Below, one piece after another: positions 21,706 to 32,148 of a stretch of DNA of 64,000 bases. The stretch's first letter is position 1; each line of letters opens with the position of its first letter. The DNA comes from Richelia intracellularis HH01 (lineage in GTDB: Bacteria; Cyanobacteriota; Cyanobacteriia; Cyanobacteriales; Nostocaceae), in contig NZ_CAIY01000080.1 in NCBI RefSeq assembly GCF_000350105.1, positions 1 through 64,000 on the forward strand, read 5' to 3'. The notes under the pieces are model-generated. The model was not told the DNA's origin, did not search any database, and saw only the letters and a list, made by a program, of their open reading frames with translations. The position numbers and the translations under genes were made by a program.

Positions 21706-22419
21706 CTACTATATGCAAATCCTAGCTGGTGTCTTAAATAAATAATAATGTGGCTAGATTGTATTATGTTTATCATCATGAGTCTAGTCAACGGGTTTAT
21801 TGACTAGATAACATTTAGTATGTTATTCGTCTGATTTTATGTTTTAAACACTAGAAGTATTTTCAAGAGGAAATTATATCCATGAATAGGTTTTAAATAT
21901 AAATTATTAATTATCATGCAATAAGGGGAATAACTATAAATTAGCATGGCATTGAAATAATGAGGCTAATCTCCAATAATTTATAGTTTGGCTTGAGGTT
22001 ATATAACTCCATTTATTTGTGAAGCCTACTGATTTCTATGTTATTGTCAAGTGTAATTTCCATTATTTATCATTAAATATTCGTTAGTAGTCAAATTTAT
22101 CTACACGATTGCAGTAGGATTGCCCTACTCTACCTTGGTATTTGAATCCGATATTACCATTGCCACAGAATATATCTGAATAGATTTAACTAAATAAATT
22201 TACTCTTAATATTTGCCTGTTTAATCTGGCGGAGAATTTTAGGTGTATTTTTCCGATATAGCAACTAACTTTGTATTAATTACTATCTTATAAAAAAACA
22301 GTCGTATTCTACGATAATGCAAATTTGCAATTTACTACCCCATAATTTAGTTTCAACAAATACAACTATACTTTAGAATTTATCTATAAGTTTTAACGCT
22401 CTTTTTCCGTAGTGTATTT
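21706..22419. other. 0.7 kb divergent intergenic region mreB/ssb
   Basis: This contains the upstream regions of the mreB operon (minus) and ssb (plus). A 9 bp inverted repeat at 21783-21808 and a 12 bp spaced one (21932-21943 with 21977-21988) are seen. No gene is present, and no promoter could be assigned with confidence. Confidence 0.5.
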
Positions 22420-22782
22420 ATGAGTATTAATGTTGTTACTTTAGTTGGTCGTGTTGGCAATGATCCCGATATGAAGTATTTTGAGTCGGGCAGCGTTAAG
22501 TGTAGATTGACATTAGCCGTAAATCGTAAAACACGCAACAGTGATGAACCTGACTGGTTTGAATTAGAACTGTGGGGTAAAACTGCAGAAATAGCTGGAA
22601 CCTACGTCCGGAAGGGCAAGCAGATAGGAGTCAAAGGTTCATTGAAATTCGACTCTTGGAGTGATAGAAATACAGGAGTAAAGCGTTCCAAACCAGTTAT
22701 TGTAGTAGATCAACTAGAGTTATTAGGCTCAAGAAAAGACACTGAAACTGCAATAATGGATAGTAGTTCCAATAACTTTTAA
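22420..22782 (+). CDS. ssb: Single-stranded DNA-binding protein (short cyanobacterial type)
   Basis: OB-fold protein that coats single-stranded DNA in replication, repair and recombination. The 120 aa match the short SSB-like class of cyanobacteria: MSINVVTLVGRVGNDPDMKY, CRLTLAVNRKTRN, WFELELWGKTAE, VRKGKQIGVKGSLKFDSW, then VIVVDQLELLGSRKD. The OB fold covers about residues 3-108. The tail is short and ends SSSNNF: a final phenylalanine is kept, but the strongly acidic run of canonical SSB (as in E. coli) is missing, so partner recruitment may differ. The ATG at 22420 fits the family. A second, canonical ssb would be expected elsewhere. Confidence 0.92.
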   Translation: MSINVVTLVGRVGNDPDMKYFESGSVKCRLTLAVNRKTRNSDEPDWFELELWGKTAEIAGTYVRKGKQIGVKGSLKFDSWSDRNTGVKRSKPVIVVDQLELLGSRKDTETAIMDSSSNNF

Positions 22783-24007
22783 AATTAAATAAACTACTGA
22801 ATAGTTTCTAGCCAGGAATTATGTCTTTTGGTTTCTGGCCGACCTCTATTTCTAAACAATTAGCATTCCTTTGTTGGTCATCATTATAGAGTTTATATCT
22901 AATATATAGGTGCACAGTTGCTTGCCATCAGGTATGATATTTCTCCATATTTTCTGAGTTAAAATGATGATATAGCATTAGAACTAAGGATTCAGAAAAA
23001 CTTTAGATCCAGAATTAATTTAATAATTTATTTTTTTCTCCTCATTACTAAATCTTATAGTTCATTATAGTATTTTAGTGAGTGAAATTAATTATTTATA
23101 CATGTATTTAAACTTATTGTATAAAACTCCACAGATCTAGAAAAATAATTGTTGAGCCTTTTTACTTGTGAAAAACTTCAATATAGCAAATTTACCGAAA
23201 ATATAAGAATATAGATTGAGATTTCAGGTAAGAAGACATGGCTTGTGAATGTAAAGTTTCTTTTGTCAGAATCAAATCTTATATTACAGAGATTAGTATT
23301 TTTTCGTAATTGCTTTAAGGATTTTATTCAAACTTTTGATATTCACGATTATTAAATTATGAATATCAATTAAAAATAGACCTAGCAATAAAATGGTGTT
23401 GCAAAATTTAAACTTAAAACCTGAGTTATTTCCAAGCTGCTTCACTCATGAATTTGTGTTACTCTAACTTTGATAACTTTATCCATGAATTTTTATAAAC
23501 CCTGATCCCTAATACATAAGCTAGTTAAATTCATTAGCATTCTAGTCATCTACCAAATAATACTAGTTAAGATACTATCACAATCCATGTGAAATGTATT
23601 TCATCTAAAATCAGTAGTTTATAATTCCCTTATATAGTTTTCTTTAGTTATCTCATCTACAGATATTTTTATTTGTACTGTAAAATCTGTCTTTAGTACC
23701 CTACAACAATTTATTAGCAATCATTATGACTCTTGTCCCCATAAGTTTAGAGCGAGCATGCAGGAAATCTTCTTTTCATTTATTAAAGTATTATAGGTAG
23801 TGAAAAAGCCTAATACATTGCTAAATCCATATACCAATCACAGATAGACAAAAGTCAAAACTTACTTAATAGTAGTATATGTGACTACTATCTGAAAAAA
23901 TATGCTAGACGATAAATTCTTGTAGTTAGATAAATACAATTATCTAATTAAGTTTATGATTGTTTTGTATTGAAGCCAGTTTTAATTTTATCAAGGGGAT
24001 TAATTTT
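22783..24007. other. 1.2 kb gap between ssb and the EVE-domain gene
   Basis: No gene is visible. A weak stem (GCCAGGAA near 22812 with TTCTGGCC near 22840) could act as an ssb terminator. A 10 bp spaced inverted repeat (23336-23345 with 23360-23369) is present. Confidence 0.5.
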
Positions 24008-24415
24008 ATGGCTTATTGGTTAATGAAAACAGAACCTAACGAATATTCCTATGATAATTTAGTAAATGAAGGAATAACTGTATGGGATGGGATAAGTAAT
24101 GCTTTAGCACTCAAATATTTACGAACTATGAAAATAGGGGATACTGCCTTAATTTATCATACCGGAAAAGAAAGGAAAATAGTTGGTACTGCAGAAATAG
24201 TTAGTTTACCATATCCTAACCCCACTTTAGACGATCCCAAGCTGTTAGTAATTCAAGTCAAAGTAGGAAATAGAATATGTAACCCCATACATCTAAAGCA
24301 AATTAAACAGGATGAATACTTTGCCGGATTTGATTTGGTTAAATTACCGAGGTTATCTATAGTTCCTGTTTCTGTACCTTACTGGCAACGTTTACAGGAA
24401 ATGGCCAATGGGTAA
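24008..24415 (+). CDS. EVE domain-containing protein
   Basis: A 135 aa single-domain EVE (PUA-like) protein. It opens MAYWLMKTEPNEYSYDNLV and continues TVWDGISNALALKYLRTMKIGDTALIYHTG, the family's conserved W-L-x-K-x-E-P and W-D-G-(V/I)-x-N-x-x-A signatures. EVE proteins read modified bases in RNA or DNA (the YTH/PUA fold group); the specific ligand of this small stand-alone class is not established. The frame is open from 23960, but the ATG at 24008 is preferred because AAGGGG lies nine bases upstream and homology begins there. Its length equals that of typical bacterial members. It is flanked by gaps on both sides, so context gives no hint about partners. Confidence 0.92.
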   Translation: MAYWLMKTEPNEYSYDNLVNEGITVWDGISNALALKYLRTMKIGDTALIYHTGKERKIVGTAEIVSLPYPNPTLDDPKLLVIQVKVGNRICNPIHLKQIKQDEYFAGFDLVKLPRLSIVPVSVPYWQRLQEMANG

Positions 24416-25633
24416 ATTACTTAACATCATTAATTGTGTAAGGAAAGGATACTAAATATACTAATTTTTTTTCTTTGCACTCTTTTATGAAAACACTACT
24501 AAATAGAATGATCGAGTATATATTATCCAGTATTTGTACTTCTATATATTTTCATTCTGTATGTGAGCTTCCTATTTTTTTAGTCTTAGCTGTATTTAGC
24601 TAATGACTATCTTATCTTCACGACAGTCCAGTTATATCTGTTGATATATGAAATAATATCTGGATCAATTTTTATCATCAATAAGATTATCTTCAGCGAA
24701 ATATATATACCACGGAATTTAACCCCATTTTTAACTTAAAAGCATTTGTATTTGAGGGTAATTACCTCCATTTTTTTACTTTATTAATATATTTTCCTAA
24801 TAGGATAGTTTTGGGTTGATATTCAGTAAAATTCAGACCTGAATTTGGTGAATTTAAGAAATGTTACAAGCAAAATAACTAACTATTACCTGAATGAATA
24901 TGTCAAAAAGACAAGTGGATTCTGTGATATCAATGGCCCTATTTACTATTTTAAAGACTCTGTACTGATTGAAGGATAACCTACACTAGAAATAACTTGC
25001 ATTAGGTAGGCTCAATTGTTATTGGGTGATTATTGTTGAGAAATTACTACCATTCTTTGACCTTCTTTCATAAGGAGCTAAGAATTTAGCTATCTTTGTA
25101 CCAGCTGTGACTAAGTAAATATAATGGGTGCTAAAATAGTTAGAGCTAAGTTAAACTTCATGAGTTAAATCCTGAATTATTTATCACTTACCAAGTTATA
25201 AAAATTAACATCATTATTATTAAATAAATCTTAGTCTGTATTTGTAAAAGAATACAACTATATTATAAGAGGTATAAACTATTTCTAATTGTCTAGTTTA
25301 GTGTATAAACAGGTATATTTTTGATTAATGCAATAGTAATTCAATCAACTTATTGTATACTTACAATAAGTTGATTGAATTACTATCCATTTTCTATTTT
25401 ATGGACGGTGCTAGCAATATTTTCACTATTTTTTGAAAAAAATAATCTATAAAAAAATTTCCCAAGAAAAAAGCCAGTTTGTAAATGGGCTAGATGGGAT
25501 ATTTACGAATCAGCAAAATAATCAGGATTTACTTATTAGGATTTTTAATTTATTTATCTGCTAAGCTTGGTAAGCAGAATAATAAAGCCTTTAACAGTAT
25601 ATTTATGATGTCCAAAATCGCCCACCAAAATAA
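24416..25633. other. 1.2 kb gap with a 25 bp-arm inverted repeat
   Basis: No gene is supported. The main feature is the perfect inverted repeat at 25333-25386, about 250 bases beyond the 3' end of the VWA gene. Confidence 0.6.
25333..25386. repeat. Perfect inverted repeat, 25 bp arms, 4 nt spacer
   Basis: Arms 25333-25357 and 25362-25386 pair without a mismatch around the loop TACT. It sits between the convergent ends of the EVE gene and the VWA gene but about 250 bases from the nearer stop (25634). The flanks carry no T tract, so a classic intrinsic terminator is not evident. Confidence 0.95.
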
Positions 25634-26908
25634 CTAATTTACAGACTTATTTATATCATGGTTAAAATCTTGTAATATTGTTTTGGAAACGATATATGTT
25701 CTTTTGCGATCTGTTTCCGATAGTTTCTCTCCCATTTGCAGACGGGTAGCAGACGTCTGTAAGACTGTGGCAGCACTATTATCACCCATTTGTAGTGCTG
25801 TCTTAGCAGCAGTATGTAACATAGTTACAGCACCTGCATGATCACCTTTTTGCAATTTAGCTTCTGCTAACTGAGTTTGACGGTACTTAGCCAATATCAA
25901 AATCGACTTTTGTACATTGGAGTTTAGTCTAGGCTTATAAACTTCCTGAACTTCCATGTAAACGGGCATATTTTCAGAATATAAACCTGTATAATTTTGT
26001 GCCGGATCACTATACTTAATTTGTAAATTTGTAATTGCTTGTTTTCCTACAGGCAATTTGCCCATATATAAATTGGCCAATACTACCCGTTCTGTATCCA
26101 GCATTAAATCTCCTAAACGCACTGAAAAGCGACCGTTTGCTTCTAGTTGAATAGGCAGTTCAATAGTATCTGGAGATACTTGGGCAATGGGTTTTAATTT
26201 AGCTAATCGTACATTAGGCATGAGTTGAAATAATAGATGAGCATTAGTTAAACCTATGGACTGAGCACGCTTAAATAAGCGATTAAAAGCCTCTATTGCT
26301 TCATCAGGTCGTTGAATATAGGATAATGTACCACCAGATGTATCTGCGATTCTTTCTAGTATATCTTGGTTCCAATGGTCACCAAACCCTAGGGCGTTTA
26401 AAGTTAAATTATGATTTGCAGCCAATTGGGCAAGCTTTAAACAGCGATTGTTATCACCATGTTCATTTTCACCATCAGTTAATAAAAATACTTGAGAAAT
26501 ATTTTCTTGTTTTCCTTTTGCTAATTGCTCAATTCCCAAGCGTAACCCTTCATCAATTGCAGTTCCTCCATCGGCAGACAAATAGGCAATCTGTTGCTTT
26601 GTCCATTCTGGATTCTCTAGGATTTGGTTGGGTATTAATACTTTGGCACGATGATCGAAAGCTACTATACTCAAACGGTCGCCTTCCTTAAGTCGATCCA
26701 CCAAACCAATGGCAGCCCTTTTGACCATTTCCAATGGTTTACCATTCATTGAAGCACTATGGTCTAATACTAAGCATAAATTAAGTGGCACATTTTTATC
26801 CGTCTGTCCTATATTCACAGAAATAGAAACCTCTAATTGGCGTTGATTATTTAACTGATTGGCATCTACATTGCTGTCATTAAAATTTGCCTGTAAACTA
26901 ACCTTCAT
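25634..26908 (-). CDS. VWA domain-containing protein
   Basis: A 424 aa protein with an N-terminal von Willebrand factor A domain (about residues 40-215). The metal-ion adhesion site DHSAS is at 49-53 (LCLVLDHSASMNGKPLEMV), with GGTAIDEGL supplying the threonine and LLTDGEN the later aspartate. After it comes a beta-rich region (about 220-320) and a helical tail with alanine-rich repeats (ILAKYRQTQLAEAKLQKGDH) resembling a TPR-like fold. There is no signal peptide, so it is probably cytosolic. Similar proteins are common in Nostocales and sometimes pair with kinases or phosphatases, but none is adjacent. ATG 26908 (MKVSLQANFNDSN) is preferred to the seven-codon hydrophobic extension upstream. 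The molecular role is unknown. Confidence 0.88.
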   Translation of the reverse strand: MKVSLQANFNDSNVDANQLNNQRQLEVSISVNIGQTDKNVPLNLCLVLDHSASMNGKPLEMVKRAAIGLVDRLKEGDRLSIVAFDHRAKVLIPNQILENPEWTKQQIAYLSADGGTAIDEGLRLGIEQLAKGKQENISQVFLLTDGENEHGDNNRCLKLAQLAANHNLTLNALGFGDHWNQDILERIADTSGGTLSYIQRPDEAIEAFNRLFKRAQSIGLTNAHLLFQLMPNVRLAKLKPIAQVSPDTIELPIQLEANGRFSVRLGDLMLDTERVVLANLYMGKLPVGKQAITNLQIKYSDPAQNYTGLYSENMPVYMEVQEVYKPRLNSNVQKSILILAKYRQTQLAEAKLQKGDHAGAVTMLHTAAKTALQMGDNSAATVLQTSATRLQMGEKLSETDRKRTYIVSKTILQDFNHDINKSVN

Positions 26909-27520
26909 AACCACAAGTACCCAAATCACAACAAAATAATTTAGTTATAAATAATTTCTAGTATAAGTATCTAGTCTGCAGAAAAATTTCTACTGACAGA
27001 TACATCAATAACTGAGATTTTTATGTTCCCAGATTTACATCAGTAATTCTTAGTTCCTGTATCACTTAATTATTCCTTTTCTTTAATTACTAGACTTTAG
27101 ACTAATTTAATATTTTCAGAATTGTACTAAGAAATAACTACTACATTAACTTCACTATTTAAACTATTTCCATATGAGGATTATAATCATCTGCAAGGTA
27201 ATTTTCTTGAATCAAAATTTTGAGGGAATTAATCCCTTGTAAGACTTTCTGAATGGTTTATTCTAGTCCTAAATTGCTTGAGCCCAAAAGAAATACAGAA
27301 AATTAATAATTCTGTAAATACCCCAAATACTTTATAAATTTTTATGTCTGACTTCCAAGCCCCAATTGATTTTGACTAATTTTCCTGGAAACCTGAAATT
27401 CACTTTAAACTTCAGTTATCAGCATAAGTAAGAATTAGGGAAATAACCACACCCCATTTAGGCTATCATCACGCTACTATGTATTACAGTTAACGGCATA
27501 AATATCAGACAACAGTTGCT
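26909..27520. other. 0.6 kb divergent intergenic region VWA gene/clpR
   Basis: Upstream regions of two divergent genes lie here. No gene, RNA gene or long inverted repeat was seen. Confidence 0.55.
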
Positions 27521-28183
27521 ATGGATACCTTCCCCATCAAAGCTGTTCAAGCTCCTTACTACGGCGATAATTTTACTCGCACACCTCCTCCGGATTTACC
27601 CTCGCTATTACTCAAAGAGCGTATTGTCTATTTGGGTATGCCACTGGTGCCAGCTGTCACTGAGTTAATTATTGCAGAATTGCTTTTTTTGCAGTCTGAT
27701 GATCCCGAAAAACCAATCAAAATTTACATTAACTCCACTGGTACATCTGGCCATAGTGGTGATCCTGTTGGATTTGAAACAGAAGCTTTTGCAATCTACG
27801 ACACTCTAAAATATATTCATCCCCCCGTACACACCATTTGTATTGGCATGGCAATGGGCATGTCAGCCATGCTCCTTAGTGCTGGGACCAAAGGTTGCCG
27901 TGCTAGTTTACCCAATTCTACAATTGTTATACATCAGCCTAAAAGCTATGCTCAAGGACAAGCCACAGATATCCAAATTCGTGCAAAGGAAGTCTTATCT
28001 AATAAGAGAACCATTTTAGACATTTTGTCCCAAACTACAGGGCAAGAACGGGAGAAAATTGAAAAGGATATGGACCGAATCTTTTACATGAGTCCTCACC
28101 AAGCCGTAGATTATGGATTAATTGATAGAGTTTTTGAAAATAAGACAGAAATGGAAAATAATGTTTCTGCTAACATTCTCTAG
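27521..28183 (+). CDS. clpR: ClpR, catalytically inactive ClpP-like subunit
   Basis: Non-proteolytic paralogue of ClpP that co-assembles with ClpP3 in cyanobacterial mixed cores. Aligning it with the next gene shows why it is inactive: the position of the catalytic serine is Gly113 ([11 protein letters not shown] against [11 protein letters not shown]) and the catalytic aspartate position is Ile187 (DMDRIFYMS against DMDRDFFMS). His138 (VIHQP) is still present. An inserted stretch near [18 protein letters not shown] (about 72-89) is a ClpR hallmark. It is 220 aa long. It starts the clpR-clpP3 operon with a 77-base spacer. Known cyanobacterial work couples ClpP3/ClpR with the ClpC unfoldase; that is established knowledge, not visible here. 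Confidence 0.95.
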   Translation: MDTFPIKAVQAPYYGDNFTRTPPPDLPSLLLKERIVYLGMPLVPAVTELIIAELLFLQSDDPEKPIKIYINSTGTSGHSGDPVGFETEAFAIYDTLKYIHPPVHTICIGMAMGMSAMLLSAGTKGCRASLPNSTIVIHQPKSYAQGQATDIQIRAKEVLSNKRTILDILSQTTGQEREKIEKDMDRIFYMSPHQAVDYGLIDRVFENKTEMENNVSANIL

Positions 28184-28260
28184 AAAATCGATTTTCGAGT
28201 GCAACTTACTGTGTTGTAAATTTACAGACGCCACTACAAATTAAAAACGGAGTCACTAAA

Positions 28261-28854
28261 ATGCCTATAGGTGTTCCTAAAGTTCCCTATCGGATGCCGG
28301 GAGAACAATACACTCAGTGGATTGATATCTATAATCGTTTGTATAGAGAACGGATTATTTTCTTAGGACGTGATGTTGATGACGAAATTGCCAATCAAAT
28401 TATTGCAGTCATGCTGTATCTAGATTCAGAAGATCCAGGTAAGGATATTTATTTATATATAAACTCCCCTGGTGGCATGGTTACATCCGGCATGGCAATT
28501 TATGATACTATGCAACATGTTAAGTCTAACGTAGTAACTATTTGTGTTGGTTTAGCTGCCTCTATGGGCTCTTTTCTCTTGGCCGCTGGGAATAAAGGTA
28601 AACGTTTAGCATTACCTCACTCCAGAATTATGATTCACCAACCTTCTGGTGGTACTCGTGGGCAGGCAACCGACATTGAGATTGAAGCCAGAGAGATTCT
28701 CCGCATCCGTCACCAACTCAACAAAATCTATTCTCAGAACACAGGGCAGCTTTTATCAAAGATTGAGAAGGACATGGATCGTGACTTTTTCATGTCTGCC
28801 CAGGAAGCCCTGGAATATGGCCTGATTGACAAGGTAATTGAAGAACGTGCTTAA
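28261..28854 (+). CDS. clpP3: ATP-dependent Clp protease proteolytic subunit ClpP3
   Basis: Serine protease subunit (197 aa) of the Clp complex. The catalytic triad is complete: Ser101 in [13 protein letters not shown], His126 in MIHQPSGG and Asp175 in [26 protein letters not shown] (about 68-85) forms the substrate-binding strand. The ATG at 28261 has GGAG at an 8-base distance. Placement directly after clpR identifies it as the P3 type; the pair is predicted to form a tetradecameric core with alternating active and inactive subunits. A hairpin (28949-28994) about 95 bases downstream may end the transcript. Confidence 0.96.
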   Translation: MPIGVPKVPYRMPGEQYTQWIDIYNRLYRERIIFLGRDVDDEIANQIIAVMLYLDSEDPGKDIYLYINSPGGMVTSGMAIYDTMQHVKSNVVTICVGLAASMGSFLLAAGNKGKRLALPHSRIMIHQPSGGTRGQATDIEIEAREILRIRHQLNKIYSQNTGQLLSKIEKDMDRDFFMSAQEALEYGLIDKVIEERA

Positions 28855-28948
28855 AACGAATTGGTTTTTAGTTGGGTTATAATAAGAGCCCAAATCAAAC
28901 TGTTGCCGGCTGTACTAAAAGGGAAAAGAAAAAACAAAGGAAACAGTA

Positions 28949-28994
28949 ATAGAGGCCGCCAGTCGGTTGTCCGGTTTTAATAAGCGGCTTCTAT
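28949..28994 (+). terminator. Candidate terminator after clpP3
   Basis: An 11-pair stem (28949-28959 with 28984-28994, one G-T pair, GC-rich inner half GGCCGC/GCGGCT) encloses a 24-base loop and is followed by TTCCC. It is the most GC-rich structured spot in this gap. It could be a terminator of clpR-clpP3 or part of a small RNA; the T tract is poor. Confidence 0.45.
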
Positions 28995-29859
28995 TTCCCA
29001 GCATGTGTAATTTGCATCTAACTAATGAGGCAAGAATAGATATATTCCAATCATAATCATATCTGAAATATATTTATTTAAGGAAACTTATAATTTGGAC
29101 GTCCGGATTATGATTTCACATTGTTGAACATATTATTAATCAGTTACTTAGGCAGGTGATGTTTTGTATTATTTACTACAAGGTAAAATAAATATCTAAT
29201 ACTGAATTATTAAGTCATAATCAAAAGCCTAAAAAGCTATTAGGAATAACTATTACCTTAAAATAACCTATTAATTGAAGATAATGAAATAGGAAAACTT
29301 ATAAAACCTCAAAGTCATACAAATATTTTTGGAGTAGTGAATTTATTTCGTGGGTATAGAGCTTACTTTTTATTAATTAATTTTGTCTAGATATTTTGAT
29401 TGATTCTGAATACAGTTTAGCAATAGAGTGGCCCATACAGAAAATTTTGCAGCACATCACTTGAAGAGGTTATGTTTTATTAGGATATTCCAGTATAAAG
29501 AAGTCAGATTATTGAAGTATCCATTCGGAAAATTTTCGTGATTCAACAGTATAAGATAGTATGGTTGACCGCCATATTTATAATGGGGCGATATATGCAA
29601 TCATAATTTCTAACTTCTCTATTTATCATTATATTGTAGACACTAAACACTCAGTTATCAGGAATGAAATCTACTGACAAGGAATACTTCTCTGATAGGC
29701 CAGTGAATGAGGTATGCTAACATGAGCAAGGATATTAGAATAAAGTCTTTTTATCAAGAATGCTTAGAATCAGTAATGAAGAAAAATATGATCAGATGTT
29801 TTAGAACATTCTTTAACTCATCTGTCTGAGTAAGTTTTATAGTTATAAACTCTAACAAA

Positions 29860-30063
29860 GTAGTTCATTCAGGCTAGTTGATTTAATATAAAATCATGGC
29901 CCAAAAACTTCCCAGAAGCTCTAGAGAGTTTATAAGTTTTTTGGGATTTGAAGTTAAATACCCGTCCGTCTGTAAAAGCTGTTCAATAGAATTATAAAGC
30001 AAAGGCAAAACCACATGCATCTTCAATAGTAATCATGAGAATATTATCAGACTTAATAATTCC
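29860..30063 (-). pseudogene. Probable decayed gene fragment, unidentified
   Basis: One minus-strand frame gives protein-like sequence for about 200 bases, for example IIKSDNILMITIEDACGFA, then TAFTDGRVFNFKSQKTYKL and SRASGKFLGHDFILNQLA, interrupted by three stops (TAA, TGA and TGA). Continuous sense-like composition in a single frame suggests a lost gene rather than chance. I do not recognise the family. The relic may extend to about 29800. Confidence 0.4.
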
Positions 30064-30412
30064 ATAATGACAAGCTAAACTCTCGAATTACTCTTCTGAG
30101 AATAGAGTTCACATATATTAAGGATTAGATTGACATTAAAAATTACACTAAATTTACTATAAGTTTTCTTAATTTATACATAATTATTTTTTTACTTAGT
30201 AATAGTTTTGACGACTGCTACTCAGATGACATAACAGTCTGACTAAATCAATAATTAAACTAGCCTAGAAATATTTGTAGAGAGAGTAATAATTATTTAC
30301 TTTCGTTTGTTCCCTTTGTACAAATTAAGTTTTCCAATTCAAGATAGTATGCCCTTCGTTTATTGGTTACTGGTTGCTAGTTTTTGTAGAACCAATAACC
30401 AAAATACGAGTG

Positions 30413-30940
30413 TTAACTAATGCCTAACAATTCCACATCAAAAATGAGGGTTGCATTGGGGGGAATAACACCACCAGCACCACGGGAGCCATAACCCAAT
30501 TCAGGGGGTATAACAAGCTTGCGGAGTTCTCCTACTTTCATACTTCCGACTCCCTCATCCCAGCCTTTGATAACCTGTCCTATGCCGACTTTAAAGCTGA
30601 AAGGCGTTCCACGATCGCGGGAGCTGTCAAATTTATTTCCATCTTCTAAGGTTCCAGTATAATGAACCGTAACTGTTTTTCCTATACTCGGAGGTTCACC
30701 TCCTCCTGCTTTAAGAATTTGGTATTTTAATCCAGAGGCAGTGGTAATGGTATCAGGCATATTATTATCTTTGTTATTGGCACTTAAGGAATTCTCATCA
30801 GCTTCAATAGTGGGAGTTATCGTAGTAGTAGTCAACTGCAATGCTATGGCAGTTTTTTGTTGTATACCAACAAATTGTGTTGCTATTAACATTAGCATGT
30901 ACACAATCACTAAGCCAAAATTAAGTAAAATTGTCTTCAA
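30413..30940 (-). CDS. FKBP-type peptidyl-prolyl isomerase, membrane-anchored or exported
   Basis: A 175 aa protein with an N-terminal hydrophobic segment (about residues 4-25, [20 protein letters not shown]), a low-complexity linker rich in T, N and D, and a complete FKBP domain (about 66-175). The domain shows [57 protein letters not shown] and [13 protein letters not shown], so the aromatic-lined active site is intact. It speeds proline cis-trans isomerisation, probably in the thylakoid lumen or periplasm. No lipobox cysteine is seen, so the segment is a signal peptide or anchor. The gene lies about 80 bases downstream of the phasin-like gene in the same direction and may share its transcript. 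Confidence 0.93.
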   Translation of the reverse strand: MKTILLNFGLVIVYMLMLIATQFVGIQQKTAIALQLTTTTITPTIEADENSLSANNKDNNMPDTITTASGLKYQILKAGGGEPPSIGKTVTVHYTGTLEDGNKFDSSRDRGTPFSFKVGIGQVIKGWDEGVGSMKVGELRKLVIPPELGYGSRGAGGVIPPNATLIFDVELLGIS

Positions 30941-31022
30941 AATAACTCCTCCTTACTGAAGTGTTTTGAGAATTAGATTATCAGTAAGTAGGACACATTA
31001 GATCTAAATTAGCAACTTTAGT

Positions 31023-31346
31023 CTAACGCCAAAGTTTATTTTCCAAATTTCTAACTTGATGTTCTAATCGATCAATTCTTCCCCTTAACTCGTCCATCTC
31101 ATTTTGGCGGGCTACTCCCAAGTCTTGTAGCATATTTTGCATTTGCCTTTGCATTTGAGTTTCCCAGTTGCTTTGCTCAAACTTTAATTGCTCTACCATG
31201 TCATCCATTACTACTTTAGCCTGTTCAGGATCCAGCTTGCCATCTTTGACCAGTTGATCACTAGCTTCTTTGAGTTTGTCTATAACTAGTGATGTTGTCC
31301 CAATCCCCAACATTACTAATTGTTGCATCCAGTTATTATTATCCAT
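31023..31346 (-). CDS. Phasin-like coiled-coil protein
   Basis: A 107 aa all-helical protein starting MDNNNWMQQLVMLGIGTTSLV. The first third has a hydrophobic face; the middle (QLKFEQSNWETQMQRQMQN) and the C-terminus (RGRIDRLEHQVRNLENKL, about residues 88-105) form an amphipathic coiled coil. This layout matches the short phasin-like or polyhydroxyalkanoate granule-type proteins widespread in cyanobacteria. Granule binding is assumed from the family and no PHA gene is nearby. ATG 31346 follows GGGAG at about 8 bases, a sound ribosome binding site. The FKBP gene follows about 80 bases on. Confidence 0.75.
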   Translation of the reverse strand: MDNNNWMQQLVMLGIGTTSLVIDKLKEASDQLVKDGKLDPEQAKVVMDDMVEQLKFEQSNWETQMQRQMQNMLQDLGVARQNEMDELRGRIDRLEHQVRNLENKLWR

Positions 31347-32148
31347 ACTCCCTTTCTGTAATTTTTGATAATTAGCCGACTCTTGCTCTTAAGTCTAGCG
31401 AATCAAGTTATATTAAGAAACAAGCAAGAATTGTTCGGAATGTTAAGTTGACAACTATCATATTCACAAGTTCCCTAATCCCAATTGACTTACTCGTAAG
31501 TAAAACTTTAGGAATAGTTCGTGTATTTAGGAGAAGAGCATAACTGGGCAAAATCCCATATTGTAAATTATTTTCTAGTAAGGGATAATGAGTAAAAATT
31601 GTATCCAGGTCTATACTTTTTTACTATAAACTTCCTAAGTAGGAATTATCATATTGACTCAGTTATACCAAATCACTTATTTAGCAATTACTGCTTATTA
31701 TGATCACCTGCAGGATCATTGCTCTGGGTCGCTAGCTATTATTGGGGGGGTAATATATTGGCAAGACTTTTGGAGTAATTGAATAATTTGGTTCAGCAAT
31801 GAATTATTCAAACTCAATGGAAACCCTGAAAAGCCATATAATACCTACATAGTGTCAGGTTCTTTATGAATATTGATGTCTTGGTTACAAAACTTAATTA
31901 GCTTTGGGTAAGATTATTTAATCTACAAAATCTAGTCTCAATTCCAGTCAAGACTTTGATATTGATGACTAAAGGATTTTTATGAGTAATAATAAAAAAT
32001 ACAAACACTTTTCGAAGAAATAATGCTGACTTAATTTCCAAGACAGGACTATATCTTATTTTTTTATAATGGCAAAATTTACTATTACTCTATATGAAGA
32101 TATAAAAACAGTAGGAAAATCACACGCAATTACCAGTGAAATCAAAAC
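31347..32148. other. 0.8 kb gap before the M16 protease gene
   Basis: Nothing gene-like is visible. A G7 run near 31744-31750 and a short GC-richer patch (CACCTGCAGGATCATTG, about 31704-31720) stand out but cannot be interpreted. Confidence 0.55.

Larger units (their letters stand above)
28855..30412. other. 1.6 kb gap with a hairpin and a gene relic
   Basis: Besides the hairpin at 28949-28994 and the degenerate frame at 29860-30063, nothing is recognised in this stretch. Confidence 0.55.

Noticed and set aside
21416..21745. Plus-strand 109-codon frame
   Set aside because: It is antisense to the start of mreB, with no independent support.
26296..26691. Plus-strand 131-codon frame rich in His and Tyr
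   Set aside because: It is fully antisense to the VWA domain; the composition is that of a reverse-complement shadow.
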